Positions 35,062-45,755 of a DNA stretch of 59,700 nt are shown here, piece by piece (position 1 is the first letter of the stretch; each line of letters begins with the position of its first letter). The DNA comes from Gammaproteobacteria bacterium (GTDB lineage Bacteria > Pseudomonadota > Gammaproteobacteria > CAISUE01): positions 1 to 59,700 of the forward strand of contig JAJNBD010000002.1 of NCBI GenBank assembly GCA_021156105.1. The letters run 5' to 3'. A model generated the notes under the pieces. The model ran no database searches, had not been told where the DNA came from, and saw only the letters and a program-made list of their open reading frames with translations. A program made the position numbers and the translations under genes.

Positions 35062-36144
35062 TTATCTTAACTTTAAGCTGGCTAAACCAATTAATACTAA
35101 AACGACAGTAATAATCCAAAAACGTACAATAACCCGAGGCTCAGGCCAGCCTTTTAATTCGAAATGATGATGTAAAGGTGCCATGCGGAAAATCCGCTTG
35201 CCTGTTAGCTTAAAAGAAGCAACTTGCAGCATGACAGACATGGCTTCGACCACAAAAACACCGCTCATAATAAAAAAGACGATTTCTTGACGGACCAGCA
35301 CCGCTAGTACGCCAAGCGCAGCACCTAAGCCTAAGGAACCCACATCACCCATAAACACTAATGCGGGATAAGTGTTAAACCATAAAAAGCCAAGGCTAGC
35401 ACCAATTAAAGCGCTGGTAAAAATTAATAATTCACCTGTGCCTGGAACATGAGGAATAACTAAATATTTTGCAAAGTCGAAGTTACCAGAAACATAAGCA
35501 AAAATGCCTAAAGCACCGCCAACAAGCAGGCAAGGTACGATCGCTAAACCGTCTAAGCCATCCGTTAGGTTAACAGCATTACTGCTACCTACGATCACTA
35601 AGTAAGTAAGCAGGATGAAAAAGCCGCCCAGTGGAATGCTCATCGATTTTACAAAAGGAATAATTAAAGCCGTTTCTGTTGGGATAGTTGCAGTATGGTA
35701 GAGATAAAAGGCACATGCTAAGGCAATCAGGGATTGCCAAAATAATTTCCATTTACCTGCTAAACCTTTGGGGTTTTTCTTAATTAATTTGCGATAATCA
35801 TCAACCCAGCCAATCGCGCCACATCCAAGCGTCACGAGCAAAGTAACCCATAGGTAACGATTTTCTAAATCACCCCAAAGTAAAGTGGTAATAGTAATGG
35901 TTAATAAAATTAAGGCGCCGCCCATGGTTGGTGTGCCAGCTTTGCTAAAGTGAGTTTTAGGGCCGTCATCGCGCACTACTTGGCCAATTTTATAACGCGA
36001 CAAGCGTTCAATCATGGCAGGCCCAATCCAAAGCGATAAAATTAACGCTGTTAAAATACTTAGAATTGCGCGAAGGGTAAGATATTGGAAAACACGAAAA
36101 CCGTGGACATAATGTTCTAAAAAATTAGCAAGCCAAAGCAGCAT
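35062..36144 (-). CDS. mraY: Phospho-N-acetylmuramoyl-pentapeptide transferase
   Basis: The 360-residue, about ten-TM protein makes lipid I at the inner membrane. It has [13 protein letters not shown], the catalytic Asp-rich [27 protein letters not shown] and the [15 protein letters not shown] motif, all diagnostic of MraY. Length equals E. coli MraY (360). It is not in a dcw cluster: its neighbours are a GT-C-like gene and skp. Confidence 0.97.
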   Translation of the reverse strand: MLLWLANFLEHYVHGFRVFQYLTLRAILSILTALILSLWIGPAMIERLSRYKIGQVVRDDGPKTHFSKAGTPTMGGALILLTITITTLLWGDLENRYLWVTLLVTLGCGAIGWVDDYRKLIKKNPKGLAGKWKLFWQSLIALACAFYLYHTATIPTETALIIPFVKSMSIPLGGFFILLTYLVIVGSSNAVNLTDGLDGLAIVPCLLVGGALGIFAYVSGNFDFAKYLVIPHVPGTGELLIFTSALIGASLGFLWFNTYPALVFMGDVGSLGLGAALGVLAVLVRQEIVFFIMSGVFVVEAMSVMLQVASFKLTGKRIFRMAPLHHHFELKGWPEPRVIVRFWIITVVLVLIGLASLKLR

Positions 36145-36250
36145 AAAGCAATCCGTAATTAAACTTTGTCATAGTGTAGCAAATTTAAAGCGCTATCTCC
36201 AAAAGAGCTAAGGATGGTGTTAGGCGATTTTGTTTGGCGCAAAGATAAGG

Positions 36251-37738
36251 TTAATTGCGCCAAACATAAAAAATTTGGTAAGAGGTTAGACTTTTCCAAC
36301 TAAAGTCTTTCAATAGCTTCACATGCCAACCTAATGCTTTTAATGCTTCGATAGTATGGAAAGTTAAAGTCCAATCCGCGGTCATAATTAAATAATGCGC
36401 ATGGTTTTGCTGGATAATTTGTGAAATGGCTTCATTTCTTAATTTGCCATGACTTGGCAGCGTTAACTTTTGATGAATAGGAATATTACTAGGTGTTTTG
36501 AGACCAACAAAATCAATTAAATGAAACGGTGTTGCATAGGCGATATAGCCAGCATCTTGAATAATAAGGGTTTCTTGAGGCGGGATATGTTCGAGACACC
36601 ATTTTGTATAAACAGGAAAGTTATTTCCGAAAGTTAAGAGATATAGTTCATAGCATTTAAGCTGAACAGGCAGAAAAGTTAAAATTAACACGCTGAGATA
36701 AATTAATAAGCCATTAACCGCATAACGAGAATATATCGACACTCGCTTAAAGTTTGACAAATAGCCAAAAAGAAATAAAGGGACCAAGATAGTTAAATAG
36801 CGAAACTCATTTTGATTCAGCATGTGAGGTGCAATAAGAGTATAGCTGGTTATGAGAATTAAGATAAAAAGTAACAGCGCTAAGCCTAAGCGAGTAAAAC
36901 AAAGCAAAATTAAACCCGGAAAAAATAAGAAAGGAGGATTCGCAAAAAAAGACAGCAGTATTTTGCCAGTGGCATATAAACGACTGCCTAGTGTAGGATA
37001 ATTGTCTGCAAAAAAAGCATTTTTAGCAGAAATGGTTGAGGCATACAATTGATGCATATCAAGCCAAGTCCATATTAACCAAGGCAGCGCAGCAAGCAAG
37101 ACATAGCTGCAATCTTGAATTAACCATTTCCATGAGAATTGCTCGGTTTCATGATAACGATAAAGTTGGTAGAGATAGAGCGAGCCTGAAAGTGCAGCAA
37201 GTTCAGGGCGTATGAAGGGTAAAGTCCCTAAAACTAAGGCAAAGCTAATGCGACGAGTCGTGGTTATGGGTAATGAAGCCAGGATCAGTGTCCAAACTAT
37301 GGCGGATAAAGCTAACGATGTTTCTAAGCCATTAAGCAGATGCATGATGCCGTAATGAGAAAGTAGCCCACAAATCAGCAGTAAAATAATTTGAATAGTT
37401 GTGGCTCGATAAAGTTGCGCAAGATAAATGATTCCCCAGGCATAAGTAAGGGTAGCAATCCAATTTGTGACAAGTATGGCGTTAAGCGGTGAAAGAACAA
37501 ATGATAAAAGATAGGTGAGCGCTAAATGAACCGGGCTGCTGTTCCCTGTTAACGCAGGGCTGCCAAGATAATTAGGGTCATAGCCAAGGTGCAATACCTG
37601 CACGCTATGCAGAACAATATAAGGATCATCAAAAAAAAATAAATTAGGATAAAAAAACCAGGCGTGCCAAACAAATATAAGACACAATAAAAAGGAACTT
37701 CCTAGGTAAAGTTTTTTTTGCTGACTAAAGATAAGCAT
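36251..37738 (-). CDS. Multi-pass membrane protein, GT-C glycosyltransferase-like
   Basis: The 495-residue protein has about ten to eleven hydrophobic segments. The first loop contains FFDDPYIVLHS, resembling the acidic motif of GT-C enzymes that use polyprenyl-phosphate sugars, and NGLETSLALS follows. A soluble C-terminal part (about 380-495) includes QDAGYIAYATPFHLIDFVGL, as in periplasmic domains of such transferases. It could add a sugar to a cell-surface polymer or to lipid A, but it is not clearly ArnT. It lies 20 bp after nnrD. Confidence 0.6.
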   Translation of the reverse strand: MLIFSQQKKLYLGSSFLLCLIFVWHAWFFYPNLFFFDDPYIVLHSVQVLHLGYDPNYLGSPALTGNSSPVHLALTYLLSFVLSPLNAILVTNWIATLTYAWGIIYLAQLYRATTIQIILLLICGLLSHYGIMHLLNGLETSLALSAIVWTLILASLPITTTRRISFALVLGTLPFIRPELAALSGSLYLYQLYRYHETEQFSWKWLIQDCSYVLLAALPWLIWTWLDMHQLYASTISAKNAFFADNYPTLGSRLYATGKILLSFFANPPFLFFPGLILLCFTRLGLALLLFILILITSYTLIAPHMLNQNEFRYLTILVPLFLFGYLSNFKRVSIYSRYAVNGLLIYLSVLILTFLPVQLKCYELYLLTFGNNFPVYTKWCLEHIPPQETLIIQDAGYIAYATPFHLIDFVGLKTPSNIPIHQKLTLPSHGKLRNEAISQIIQQNHAHYLIMTADWTLTFHTIEALKALGWHVKLLKDFSWKSLTSYQIFYVWRN

Positions 37739-37757
37739 GTAAGATCAGATCCATTGA

Positions 37758-38576
37758 TTAAAAGGTTAAAAGTTCTGGGAAATGCTGCCATAAATCACTG
37801 GCCAGTACTCCTCGGGAAACATTAAATTTTTCCGCCGCAAGCGAGTGGGTCATAACAGCAATATTGGCAGCATCAAGGGCAGGAATATGTTGAGCGAGCA
37901 GACCTGCGACCATGCCGGCTAACACGTCTCCCATGCCACCGCTAGCCATGGCAGGATTACTCATCTTATTTAAAAAAACATTTTGCGCATTAGCAATTAA
38001 AGTTTGGGCGCCTTTCAAGACAATTACGCCACCATAATCTGCTTGTAAAGCTTTAACGGCTGCAAGACGATTGTTTTGAATATCATGTGTATTCAGGTGA
38101 TTCAGTAAGCGAGCCGCTTCGCCAGGATGGGGGGTCAAAATCCAGTGATGTTTTCGTTTAGGTAATTTGGCTAAAAGGTTTAAGCCATCGGCATCAATAA
38201 CAAGCGGTTTATCTGTTTGAAGGGTAGTATTAAAAAGCGTGCGGCCCCATGCATCTTGCCCAAGTCCTGGGCCAATTAAAATTACGCTAGCTTTTTCAAT
38301 CAAGCTTAATAAAGCTTTTTCAGTTTCTACAGCATGACACATCAATTCAGGGCGACCAATATTTAATACATGGGCATGGTCAGAGTGAGTGGCTACGCTT
38401 ACTAAGCCAGCGCCCACGCGCAGCGCTGATTCGGCGGCTAAACGTGCGGCGCCACTATAGCCTGGTGCGCCGCCAATTACCAGTACATGGCCATAATCGC
38501 CTTTGTGCGAGCTGGGCGCACGCTTGGGAAGCTTTTGTTGGAGAGCTTGCCAATGGAGAGTGATTGGTGTGTCCAT
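37758..38576 (-). CDS. nnrD: ADP-dependent NAD(P)H-hydrate dehydratase
   Basis: The 272-residue protein repairs hydrated NAD(P)H. It has GGAPGYSGAARLAAESALRV, GPGLGQD, DADGLNLL, LTPHPGEAARL and NPAMASGGMGDVLAGMVAGL, the standard YjeF C-terminal domain motifs. Only the dehydratase domain is present; the epimerase domain (NnrE) usually fused in bacteria is absent and must be elsewhere. It follows trxB by 51 bp. Confidence 0.92.
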   Translation of the reverse strand: MDTPITLHWQALQQKLPKRAPSSHKGDYGHVLVIGGAPGYSGAARLAAESALRVGAGLVSVATHSDHAHVLNIGRPELMCHAVETEKALLSLIEKASVILIGPGLGQDAWGRTLFNTTLQTDKPLVIDADGLNLLAKLPKRKHHWILTPHPGEAARLLNHLNTHDIQNNRLAAVKALQADYGGVIVLKGAQTLIANAQNVFLNKMSNPAMASGGMGDVLAGMVAGLLAQHIPALDAANIAVMTHSLAAEKFNVSRGVLASDLWQHFPELLTF

Positions 38577-38627
38577 AAAATAGATTTTAGCTTGTCGAGT
38601 ATTTGCTACGTGCGCCCGCCCTAAGTT

Positions 38628-39596
<969 letters not shown>

Positions 39597-39638
39597 TTAG
39601 CGAAATTTTACACCCTTCTCTGGAAGCTGTCATTACTG

Positions 39639-40052
39639 CTATGCTTGCATCGTATTTGCAAGTAGTGTTTGCCTCACTGTTTCAGGTACGCGCACAGCGC
39701 GTTGGGTTTTAGCATCAACGCATACCATTTTGGCATAGCCTTCCGCTCGAATGATATCGGGTTCTTCTGGGGTGGAAAGTAAGTATTGCAGTTCAAAACT
39801 GCTATTACCTAGATTTAATAAAAATTGCCGGACTAACACCGTCTCGCCATAATAGAAGGATTTTTTATAATTGCAGCGAGTGTCAACTAAAATAAATAAA
39901 TAATCTGCTATACCTTTGCCCATATGCTTTTGTAGAAATTGCGCACGGGCTTCCATCATGTATTGAAAATAATGTTGATTACCAACATGCTGGTAAGCAT
40001 CGATATCAGCCCAGCGAACAGGCATTTCAATTTGGTTCAAAAAATGACTCAT
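39639..40052 (-). CDS. Acyl-CoA thioesterase, 4HBT hotdog family
   Basis: The 137-residue protein has the 4-hydroxybenzoyl-CoA thioesterase signature VRWADIDAYQHVGNQHYFQYMMEAR (the Asp is catalytic in the family), and length typical of YbgC/FadM relatives. The substrate is unknown; candidates are medium- or long-chain acyl-CoA. It may start the trxB-nnrD run (66-bp gap to trxB). Confidence 0.85.
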   Translation of the reverse strand: MSHFLNQIEMPVRWADIDAYQHVGNQHYFQYMMEARAQFLQKHMGKGIADYLFILVDTRCNYKKSFYYGETVLVRQFLLNLGNSSFELQYLLSTPEEPDIIRAEGYAKMVCVDAKTQRAVRVPETVRQTLLANTMQA

Positions 40053-40208
40053 AAAGTTTAAGATGAATGTTCTTGTTGATTAAGTATGAAGTATTTAAAC
40101 GGTTCCTTCAATACCAAGTTAATTTGGTTATGCGGCGTCGCTTTATACCTCATAAAGGCTAAGTTGTGTCATAATAACAAGCTTCAAAATCTTATTCAGG
40201 AGCGCTCA

Positions 40209-41360
40209 ATGTCCGAATTTCTCCCTTTTGCCAAACCTTGTTTTGATCAAGCGACGTTAGATGAAGTTATTGATTGTTTAAATTCAGGTTGGATTGCCAC
40301 AGGTCCTCGCACAAAAAAATTCGAAGATATGTTGCAAGAATATACCCAAGCACCACATTCATTGGCGCTAACTTCGGGCACAGCGGGCTTACATCTTGCT
40401 TTGATGCATTTAAAACTTCAACCGGGTGATGAAGTTATCACGACACCCATGACATTTATTGCAACCCTTAACATGATTGAATTAACGGGTGGCAGAACGG
40501 TAATGGTAGATATTGAAAAAGATACCTATAACATTGATGTTGATAATATTGCTAAAGCCATTACACCAAAAACGAGAGCGATTGTTCCAGTTCATTTTAC
40601 CGGGGTGCCTGTGGATTTGGATCCTATTTATGATTTAGCGAAAAAACATAATCTACGTGTGATTGAAGATGCGGCTCATGCGATTGGTTCAAGCTATAAA
40701 GGCCGCAGAATTGGTAGCTTTGGTGATACGCAAATGTTTAGCTTTCATCCGAATAAAATTATCACAAGCGGTGAGGGTGGCTTAATCACTACGCGCGATG
40801 ATGCCATGGCGCAAGAAATTAAAGTTTTGCGTTTTCATGGTATTGATCGCGATGCTTTTAACCGTTTCAGTAAATCTGGCAGCCAAACTTATGATGTGAA
40901 GCAGCCTGGTTTTAAATACAATATGCTTGATATTCAAGCTGCAATTGGTATTCATCAAGTTCAGCGCTTAGAAGAGTTTAAAGCAAAACGCAAAGTATTA
41001 GCTGAGCGTTATATGGAGGCGTTTAAGGATTGGCCAGAATTAATTTTGCCAAAAGCACCTAATTATGAATTCGAAACGACGTATTACATGTTTGCGCCAT
41101 TAATTAATACCGAAGTGGCTGGTATGGCGCGGGAAGAATTTATGCAAAAAATGAAAGAATATGATATTGGTACCGGCTTGCATTATGAAGCCGCACATTT
41201 GTACAGCTATTACCGCGAAAAATATGGTTATGATCGTGGCAGCTTTCCACGCGCAGAATATGTGGGTGACCATATTGTCAGCTTGCCATTATTCCCTCAA
41301 ATGACAGAAAGCGAACAACAGCGCGTCATCGACGCAATGGCAAAGGTCTTTAAAAAATAA
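40209..41360 (+). CDS. arnB: ArnB-like DegT/DnrJ/EryC1 aminotransferase
   Basis: The 383-residue PLP enzyme has TSGTAGLHLAL, IEDAAHAIGS and the PLP-lysine motif FSFHPNKIITSGEGG, and the ArnB-like HYEAAHLYSYYREKYGY near the C-terminus. ArnB makes UDP-Ara4N from the 4-keto sugar. The frame is open from 40086, but AGGAG (40198-40202) fixes the start at 40209 and gives the E. coli ArnB length. The relatives PglE and PseC make other amino sugars, so the exact product is uncertain, but ArnC/ArnD-like genes at 17-19 kb support Ara4N. Confidence 0.85.
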   Translation: MSEFLPFAKPCFDQATLDEVIDCLNSGWIATGPRTKKFEDMLQEYTQAPHSLALTSGTAGLHLALMHLKLQPGDEVITTPMTFIATLNMIELTGGRTVMVDIEKDTYNIDVDNIAKAITPKTRAIVPVHFTGVPVDLDPIYDLAKKHNLRVIEDAAHAIGSSYKGRRIGSFGDTQMFSFHPNKIITSGEGGLITTRDDAMAQEIKVLRFHGIDRDAFNRFSKSGSQTYDVKQPGFKYNMLDIQAAIGIHQVQRLEEFKAKRKVLAERYMEAFKDWPELILPKAPNYEFETTYYMFAPLINTEVAGMAREEFMQKMKEYDIGTGLHYEAAHLYSYYREKYGYDRGSFPRAEYVGDHIVSLPLFPQMTESEQQRVIDAMAKVFKK

Positions 41361-41397
41361 GTCAACAAAAGGGGCCTGACCCCGATTGTTGACTTTT
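41361..41397 (+). terminator. arnB terminator
   Basis: GTCAACAA (41361-41368) pairs with TTGTTGAC (41386-41393), with an inner GGGG/CCCC stem (41371-41374, 41380-41383), and is followed by TTTT. It begins directly after the arnB stop codon. Confidence 0.75.
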
Positions 41398-41414
41398 AAT
41401 TGAGAGTTAATTAT

Positions 41415-42785
41415 ATGACGTATAACACGGCGCTAAATTGTTTTTTTGAAAAAAAATCAGCAACTTCTATTCAGGTTGTTTTTGAAAAAGAATTTGAGGC
41501 TTGGTTTGATGCGCAAAATAGCGTAACCAAAGCTTGGGTAAGTGCGAATAATTTTCGTGAAAAGAAATTCCTTTTGCTGCCTAAAGAAGATGGCTCTTTA
41601 GCACAGGCTGCGGTCATCATTAAAGATAGCCGTGATTGGATGAGCCTAGGTAGTTTACCCATGCAATTACCGGAAGGTGATTATCAATTTGCCTCGTTAG
41701 ATAGCAACTTAGCTAAAAATGCTTGTTTAGCCTGGGGAATGGGTGCGTATCAATTTACCCGCTATAAAAAAGCTAAGCGTGTTGCAGCACAATTGCTTTG
41801 GCCAACAGAGGTTGATCAAAAAGAAGTTAGCGATATTCTTACGGCAGTTTATCTGGTGCGTGATTTAGTGAATACGCCAGCAGAAGATATGCATCCTGAA
41901 GTTTTAGCAAAGGTAGCAAAAGATATCGCACAAAACTTTCAGGCGAATTTTCATGAAGTGACAGGCGACGCATTAAAAGAACAATTTCCTTGTGTTTATC
42001 ATGTGGGCAAAGCAAGTGTGCATAAGCCGCGTCTAATTGAATTACGCTGGGGTAAGCCAGAGCACCGTAAAATTACTTTGGTTGGTAAAGGTGTTTGTTT
42101 TGATACAGGTGGTTTAAATTTAAAAAATGATGCTGGCATGCTCATGATGAAAAAAGATATGGGCGGCGCGGCCCATGTGTTAGCACTTGCACAACTGATC
42201 ATGGCACAAGCGCTGCCAATTCAATTGCAGGTATTAATTCCTGCGGTGGAAAATGCTGTGTCTGGTGAAGCTTATAAGCCAGGTGATATTTTAACTAGCC
42301 GTACGGGTAAAACAATAGAAATTACCAACACCGATGCGGAAGGTCGTTTAATTTTATGCGATGCTTTAGCGGCAGCCGCTGAAGAAAATCCCGAATGGAT
42401 TATTGATTTTGCAACTTTAACAGGGGCTGCTAAGGTGGCTGTGGGCACAGAGCTTGCGGCATTTTTTACCGCGGATGAAAATTTAATGCAAAAATTGATG
42501 TCTGTCGGTAATGAGGTGCAAGATCCATGCTGGCCATTGCCATTATATGCCCCTTATCGCGCGTTATTAGATAGCTCAATAGCGGATATGATCAATTGTT
42601 CTTTAGGCGGCTATGCCGGTGCTATTACGGCCGCATTATTTTTACAAGCGTTTATACCTCAAAACCAACCTTGGGTGCATTTTGATATTATGGGATCAAA
42701 TCTTAAAACTAAGCCCGGCAAACCAGAAGGTGGTGAAGCGATGGGGTTAAGAACGGTGTATGAGATTTTGAAGCAGGGTAAATAA
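41415..42785 (+). CDS. Leucyl aminopeptidase family protein (M17)
   Basis: The 456-residue protein has the dinuclear-metal catalytic motifs of M17: VGKGVCFDTGGLNLK (Lys and Asp ligands), MKKDMGGAAHVLALA and the signature NTDAEGRLILCDAL. It removes N-terminal residues from peptides. The ATG at 41415 is preceded by GAGAG; an in-frame TTG at 41400 is less likely. The sequence is nearer the short YP_-type/PepB-like M17 enzymes than PepA proper (503), so no symbol is given. It lies 7 bp before murD. Confidence 0.9.
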   Translation: MTYNTALNCFFEKKSATSIQVVFEKEFEAWFDAQNSVTKAWVSANNFREKKFLLLPKEDGSLAQAAVIIKDSRDWMSLGSLPMQLPEGDYQFASLDSNLAKNACLAWGMGAYQFTRYKKAKRVAAQLLWPTEVDQKEVSDILTAVYLVRDLVNTPAEDMHPEVLAKVAKDIAQNFQANFHEVTGDALKEQFPCVYHVGKASVHKPRLIELRWGKPEHRKITLVGKGVCFDTGGLNLKNDAGMLMMKKDMGGAAHVLALAQLIMAQALPIQLQVLIPAVENAVSGEAYKPGDILTSRTGKTIEITNTDAEGRLILCDALAAAAEENPEWIIDFATLTGAAKVAVGTELAAFFTADENLMQKLMSVGNEVQDPCWPLPLYAPYRALLDSSIADMINCSLGGYAGAITAALFLQAFIPQNQPWVHFDIMGSNLKTKPGKPEGGEAMGLRTVYEILKQGK

Positions 42786-42792
42786 AAAATTT

Positions 42793-44115
42793 ATGTACGC
42801 TATTATTGGCCTGGGGCAGACAGGGTTATCTATCGCGCAATTTTTATACAAGCAAAATGTCCATTTTTTTGTTTGTGATACGCGTGAAAGCCCACCTGGG
42901 CTTGCAGGCTTTAAAGCGCTTTTTCCAGCGGTAGAAATTTTTCTTGGCGCATTGCCGGAAGAAAAATTATTGCAAGCAGAAAAAATTGTTTTATCCCCTG
43001 GCCTGTCGCGAGCCACGCTTGTGATACAAAAAGCGATTAAGCATAATATTCCTGTTATTGGTGATATTGAATTATTCGTTCAACAAGCAAAAGCCCCGAT
43101 TATTGCGATTACCGGTACCAATGCTAAAGGCACGGTCACCACGATGGTCGAAAGTATTTTAAAAGCTGCTGGTAAAGAAGTTTGTATTGGTGGCAATTAC
43201 GGAATTCCCGCCTTAGATTTATTAGCAAAACCGATCCCTGATTTTTATGTGTTGGAATTATCAAGCTATCAATTAGAAAGCACGTTTTCTTTGCAAGCCG
43301 CGGCTGCAACAATTCTAAATGTCACGTCTGATCATTTGGATTATCACGCAACCATGGAAAATTATCTTGCAGCGAAACAACGGATTTATCACAATGCAAA
43401 ATCCATGGTGGTGAATGCTGACGATGAGGCAACTTGGCCAGCAGAGACAAAGGGCTGTATCTATGCATTTGGTTCGCATGTATCCGTGAGATTTAATCCA
43501 GCGTATTGTTTTAGCATTGATAATAAAAATTTGATGTTTAACAAGCAGACTATTTTATCTGCAGAAGAATTGCTTGTTGCGGGAGTGCATAATTGGTTAA
43601 ATGCTTTGGCAGCCGCTGCTTTAACGACAGCGGTGGGTATTTCTTTAGAGGCAATTCGCGAAGGTTTAAAAAATTTTCGCGGCTTAAAACATCGCTGTGT
43701 TTTAGTTGAAACCATTCATGGCGTGAAATGGTATAACGATTCCAAGGGTACCAATGTTGGTGCCACACAAGCCGCATTAGCTGGGCTTGGACCAACGTTA
43801 ACGGGCAGGATTATTTTAATTGCTGGCGGACAGGGCAAGGGTCAAGATTTTTCACCGTTACAAACTTTGTGCAAACAGTATGTCAAAACATTAATTTTAT
43901 TTGGCCAAGATGCAGATCAATTAGAACAAACGTTAAAGCCAACGGTTTTTCAATGTTTGCGGGTAAAGAATTTAGAAGAAGCGGTACAAGTTGCCAAAGC
44001 CTGCGCGCAACCCGGCGATGCTGTTCTGTTGTCACCCGCTTGTGCAAGCTTAGATATGTTTAAAAATTATGAGCAGCGTGGGGAAAAGTTTGAAGAATTG
44101 GTGAAACTTCAATAA
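42793..44115 (+). CDS. murD: UDP-N-acetylmuramoylalanine-D-glutamate ligase
   Basis: The 440-residue Mur ligase adds D-Glu to UDP-MurNAc-L-Ala. It starts MYAIIGLGQTGLSIAQFL, has NVTSDHLDYHATMENYLAAK, WYNDSKGTNVGATQAAL and LLSPACASLDMFKNYEQRG, all diagnostic of MurD. The ATP loop reads GTNAKGTVTT where GSNGKST or SNAKST is usual, so the residue after Lys is Gly. It is outside any dcw cluster, 7 bp after the M17 gene and convergent with the usp gene. Confidence 0.95.
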   Translation: MYAIIGLGQTGLSIAQFLYKQNVHFFVCDTRESPPGLAGFKALFPAVEIFLGALPEEKLLQAEKIVLSPGLSRATLVIQKAIKHNIPVIGDIELFVQQAKAPIIAITGTNAKGTVTTMVESILKAAGKEVCIGGNYGIPALDLLAKPIPDFYVLELSSYQLESTFSLQAAAATILNVTSDHLDYHATMENYLAAKQRIYHNAKSMVVNADDEATWPAETKGCIYAFGSHVSVRFNPAYCFSIDNKNLMFNKQTILSAEELLVAGVHNWLNALAAAALTTAVGISLEAIREGLKNFRGLKHRCVLVETIHGVKWYNDSKGTNVGATQAALAGLGPTLTGRIILIAGGQGKGQDFSPLQTLCKQYVKTLILFGQDADQLEQTLKPTVFQCLRVKNLEEAVQVAKACAQPGDAVLLSPACASLDMFKNYEQRGEKFEELVKLQ

Positions 44116-44121
44116 GATTGT

Positions 44122-44157
44122 TTTTCAGCGCCAGGCCTTTAGAGCTGGCGCTGAAAA
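44122..44157. terminator. Bidirectional terminator between murD and usp
   Basis: TTTTCAGCGCCAG (44122-44134) and CTGGCGCTGAAAA (44145-44157) form a perfect 13-bp stem with a 10-nt loop between convergent stops (44115 and 44170). T-runs flank both sides, so it should work in both directions. Confidence 0.85.
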
Positions 44158-44169
44158 TTTACTGGCGAC

Positions 44170-44622
44170 TTATTTAATAACATCATCTTCTTTAATGCGA
44201 ATGGCTAATACATCGCATGATGCATTGTGTAATACAGAATTTGCAGTAGAACCTAATAATAATTCTAAGCCGTGACGGCCATGACTACCCACAACCACTA
44301 AATCTGCATTGAGTTCTTCGACTAAATCAAAGATAACCATTTTAGGTGAGCCAACATCCACGACTTGATTTTCCTTAGGAATGCCAAGATCTTCACAAGC
44401 TTTTGCTAACTCTGCTGTGGCAGCTTTAACTAATTCTTCTTCAACATCTAACACGCCTGGGTAAGCTTGGCCAATGCCATAGCTGTTTAAATGTTCTACG
44501 GCGTGAACAACGGTTAACTTAGCACCAAAGTTTTTTGCTAATTCTTGTGCTTTGCGTGCAACAGTTAAGTCGCAATCTGGGTGAAGATCAAGCCCTAGAA
44601 TAATATGACGGTAAAAAGCCAT
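44170..44622 (-). CDS. Universal stress protein, UspA family
   Basis: The 150-residue protein has the Usp fold: YRHIILGLDLHPDCDL at the start and the ATP-binding motif GSHGRHGLELLLGSTANSV (G-2x-G-9x-GST) near the C-terminus. Such proteins bind ATP and support survival under stress; the exact role here is unknown. An AGGAGAACCTC sequence precedes the start on the minus strand. It is monocistronic. Confidence 0.92.
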   Translation of the reverse strand: MAFYRHIILGLDLHPDCDLTVARKAQELAKNFGAKLTVVHAVEHLNSYGIGQAYPGVLDVEEELVKAATAELAKACEDLGIPKENQVVDVGSPKMVIFDLVEELNADLVVVGSHGRHGLELLLGSTANSVLHNASCDVLAIRIKEDDVIK

Positions 44623-44698
44623 GAGGTTCTCCTTGTTTTTTGAAGTGGGAATGCCATATAGCTAGTATTCCATGTCTTGGCATTTTCGGCAAGAGGCG

Positions 44699-44763
44699 TT
44701 TAAGTTTGGCTATCCTAGCAAGCTTGATTGTTGTAGAAAAGCAGCAGAATAGCCAAACTTAAA
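44699..44763. repeat. Long-loop perfect inverted repeat
   Basis: Positions 44699-44713 and 44749-44763 are perfect 15-bp reverse complements with a 35-nt loop, directly after the stop of the first CaaX gene (44766). No T-run follows on the minus strand, so its terminator role is uncertain. Confidence 0.6.
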
Positions 44764-44765
44764 AC

Positions 44766-45572
44766 TTACAGCAGCGCGCAGCAATTTTTTGATGCTGCTG
44801 GCTCATCAAGCGCACTATCGCTTTGGCGCGGAAAGGTTTGGTAGTATTTTGCAAACATCGATTGCGCCCCTAAAGAGGTATTGTGGCGTTGGCCTGTGGG
44901 AGGCGGTTGCCATATTGGCTGAGTTTGCACTGACGGAACATGGCTAACATTGATAGGTGCAGCTTGTGCAGAAAAAATATTTGCATAATAAGCTGTTGCC
45001 GCTATGTCGGTGTCCGGTCGGGGGGCAGCAGCTGCTGGGCTATCTACTGATACAGGGCTGCTGGTTTGCACCGATGGCATGTCAGGAAGCGTACGTCGTC
45101 GACCGCTTGAAGGCGTTTGTGTTACGTAAGGGGAAGAGGGCGATGTGGGAAGAGTAGCGGGTGCGCTAGCATATATTCTAGTATTAAAATTGCCTGAGCT
45201 TTGCATTGATCCTGCTATCATTTGTCGAGCATCAAATGTCAATGCTTCTTCAATAGTATGCTGCCCGCAATAGGTAAGGTCATAGCGCTTGAATAAATTA
45301 ATAGCAATAGCGTAAGGATAGTGTACAACTTTATTTTCCAGGTGCGAATAAACAAAACCTTGGGCAAAATGTTTCTGAGAAAAATCTGTTGCTTCCCATG
45401 AATTAGCAAATTCTAGGCGTAAATAAGGTCGTTGCTGTGAGTTGAGCAGATAATAAATCGAAGAAAGAGAAGCTACTTCCCTTTCATGCAACATCCTAGC
45501 AACATATTTTGCAGCGCTTTCTTTAGGGGCTTTGTTTAAGCCATCACGGGCTTGGCTATATAAGAGCGTCAT
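44766..45572 (-). CDS. CaaX-box protein 1 (ends NCCALL), effector candidate
   Basis: No known family is recognised. The 268-residue protein has an N-terminal domain (about 1-115: MTLLYSQARDGLN, SAAKYVARMLHER, LRLEFANSWEATDFSQKH, CGQHTIEEAL) shared with the gene at 46504, then a long Pro/Ser/Ala/Thr-rich disordered linker, and the last residues NCCALL. CALL is a CaaX box of the geranylgeranyl type (X is Leu), with a neighbouring Cys that could be palmitoylated. No signal peptide or membrane span is present. Bacteria do not prenylate CaaX, so the tail should act in a eukaryotic host after secretion. Confidence 0.85.
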   Translation of the reverse strand: MTLLYSQARDGLNKAPKESAAKYVARMLHEREVASLSSIYYLLNSQQRPYLRLEFANSWEATDFSQKHFAQGFVYSHLENKVVHYPYAIAINLFKRYDLTYCGQHTIEEALTFDARQMIAGSMQSSGNFNTRIYASAPATLPTSPSSPYVTQTPSSGRRRTLPDMPSVQTSSPVSVDSPAAAAPRPDTDIAATAYYANIFSAQAAPINVSHVPSVQTQPIWQPPPTGQRHNTSLGAQSMFAKYYQTFPRQSDSALDEPAASKNCCALL

Positions 45573-45706
45573 AAAATGGCCTTTTTATCGTTAGTTTTAT
45601 ATTAACATTTTATTTTATTAATACGCTAAGCTTAATATAGAACGATGCTTTTGGGAAGGCTTTTTAAAGTTGCTGGCAGAGGAGTTTAATGCTGCGCTGA
45701 TTGAAA

Positions 45707-45734
45707 ATTATCCTCCGCTTATGCAGAGGATAAT
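45707..45734 (-). terminator. Terminator of CaaX gene 2
   Basis: ATTATCCTC (45707-45715) and GAGGATAAT (45726-45734) form a perfect 9-bp stem with a 10-nt loop, 21 bp after the minus-strand stop at 45756. On the minus strand TTTTCAA follows. Confidence 0.7.
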
Positions 45735-45755
45735 GGTTTTTAAGATTTTATTTGC

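Noticed and set aside
36251..37738. Direct naming of the membrane protein as ArnT
   Set aside because: It has a GT-C-like acidic loop motif, but no motif that clearly separates ArnT from other polyprenyl-sugar transferases could be read.
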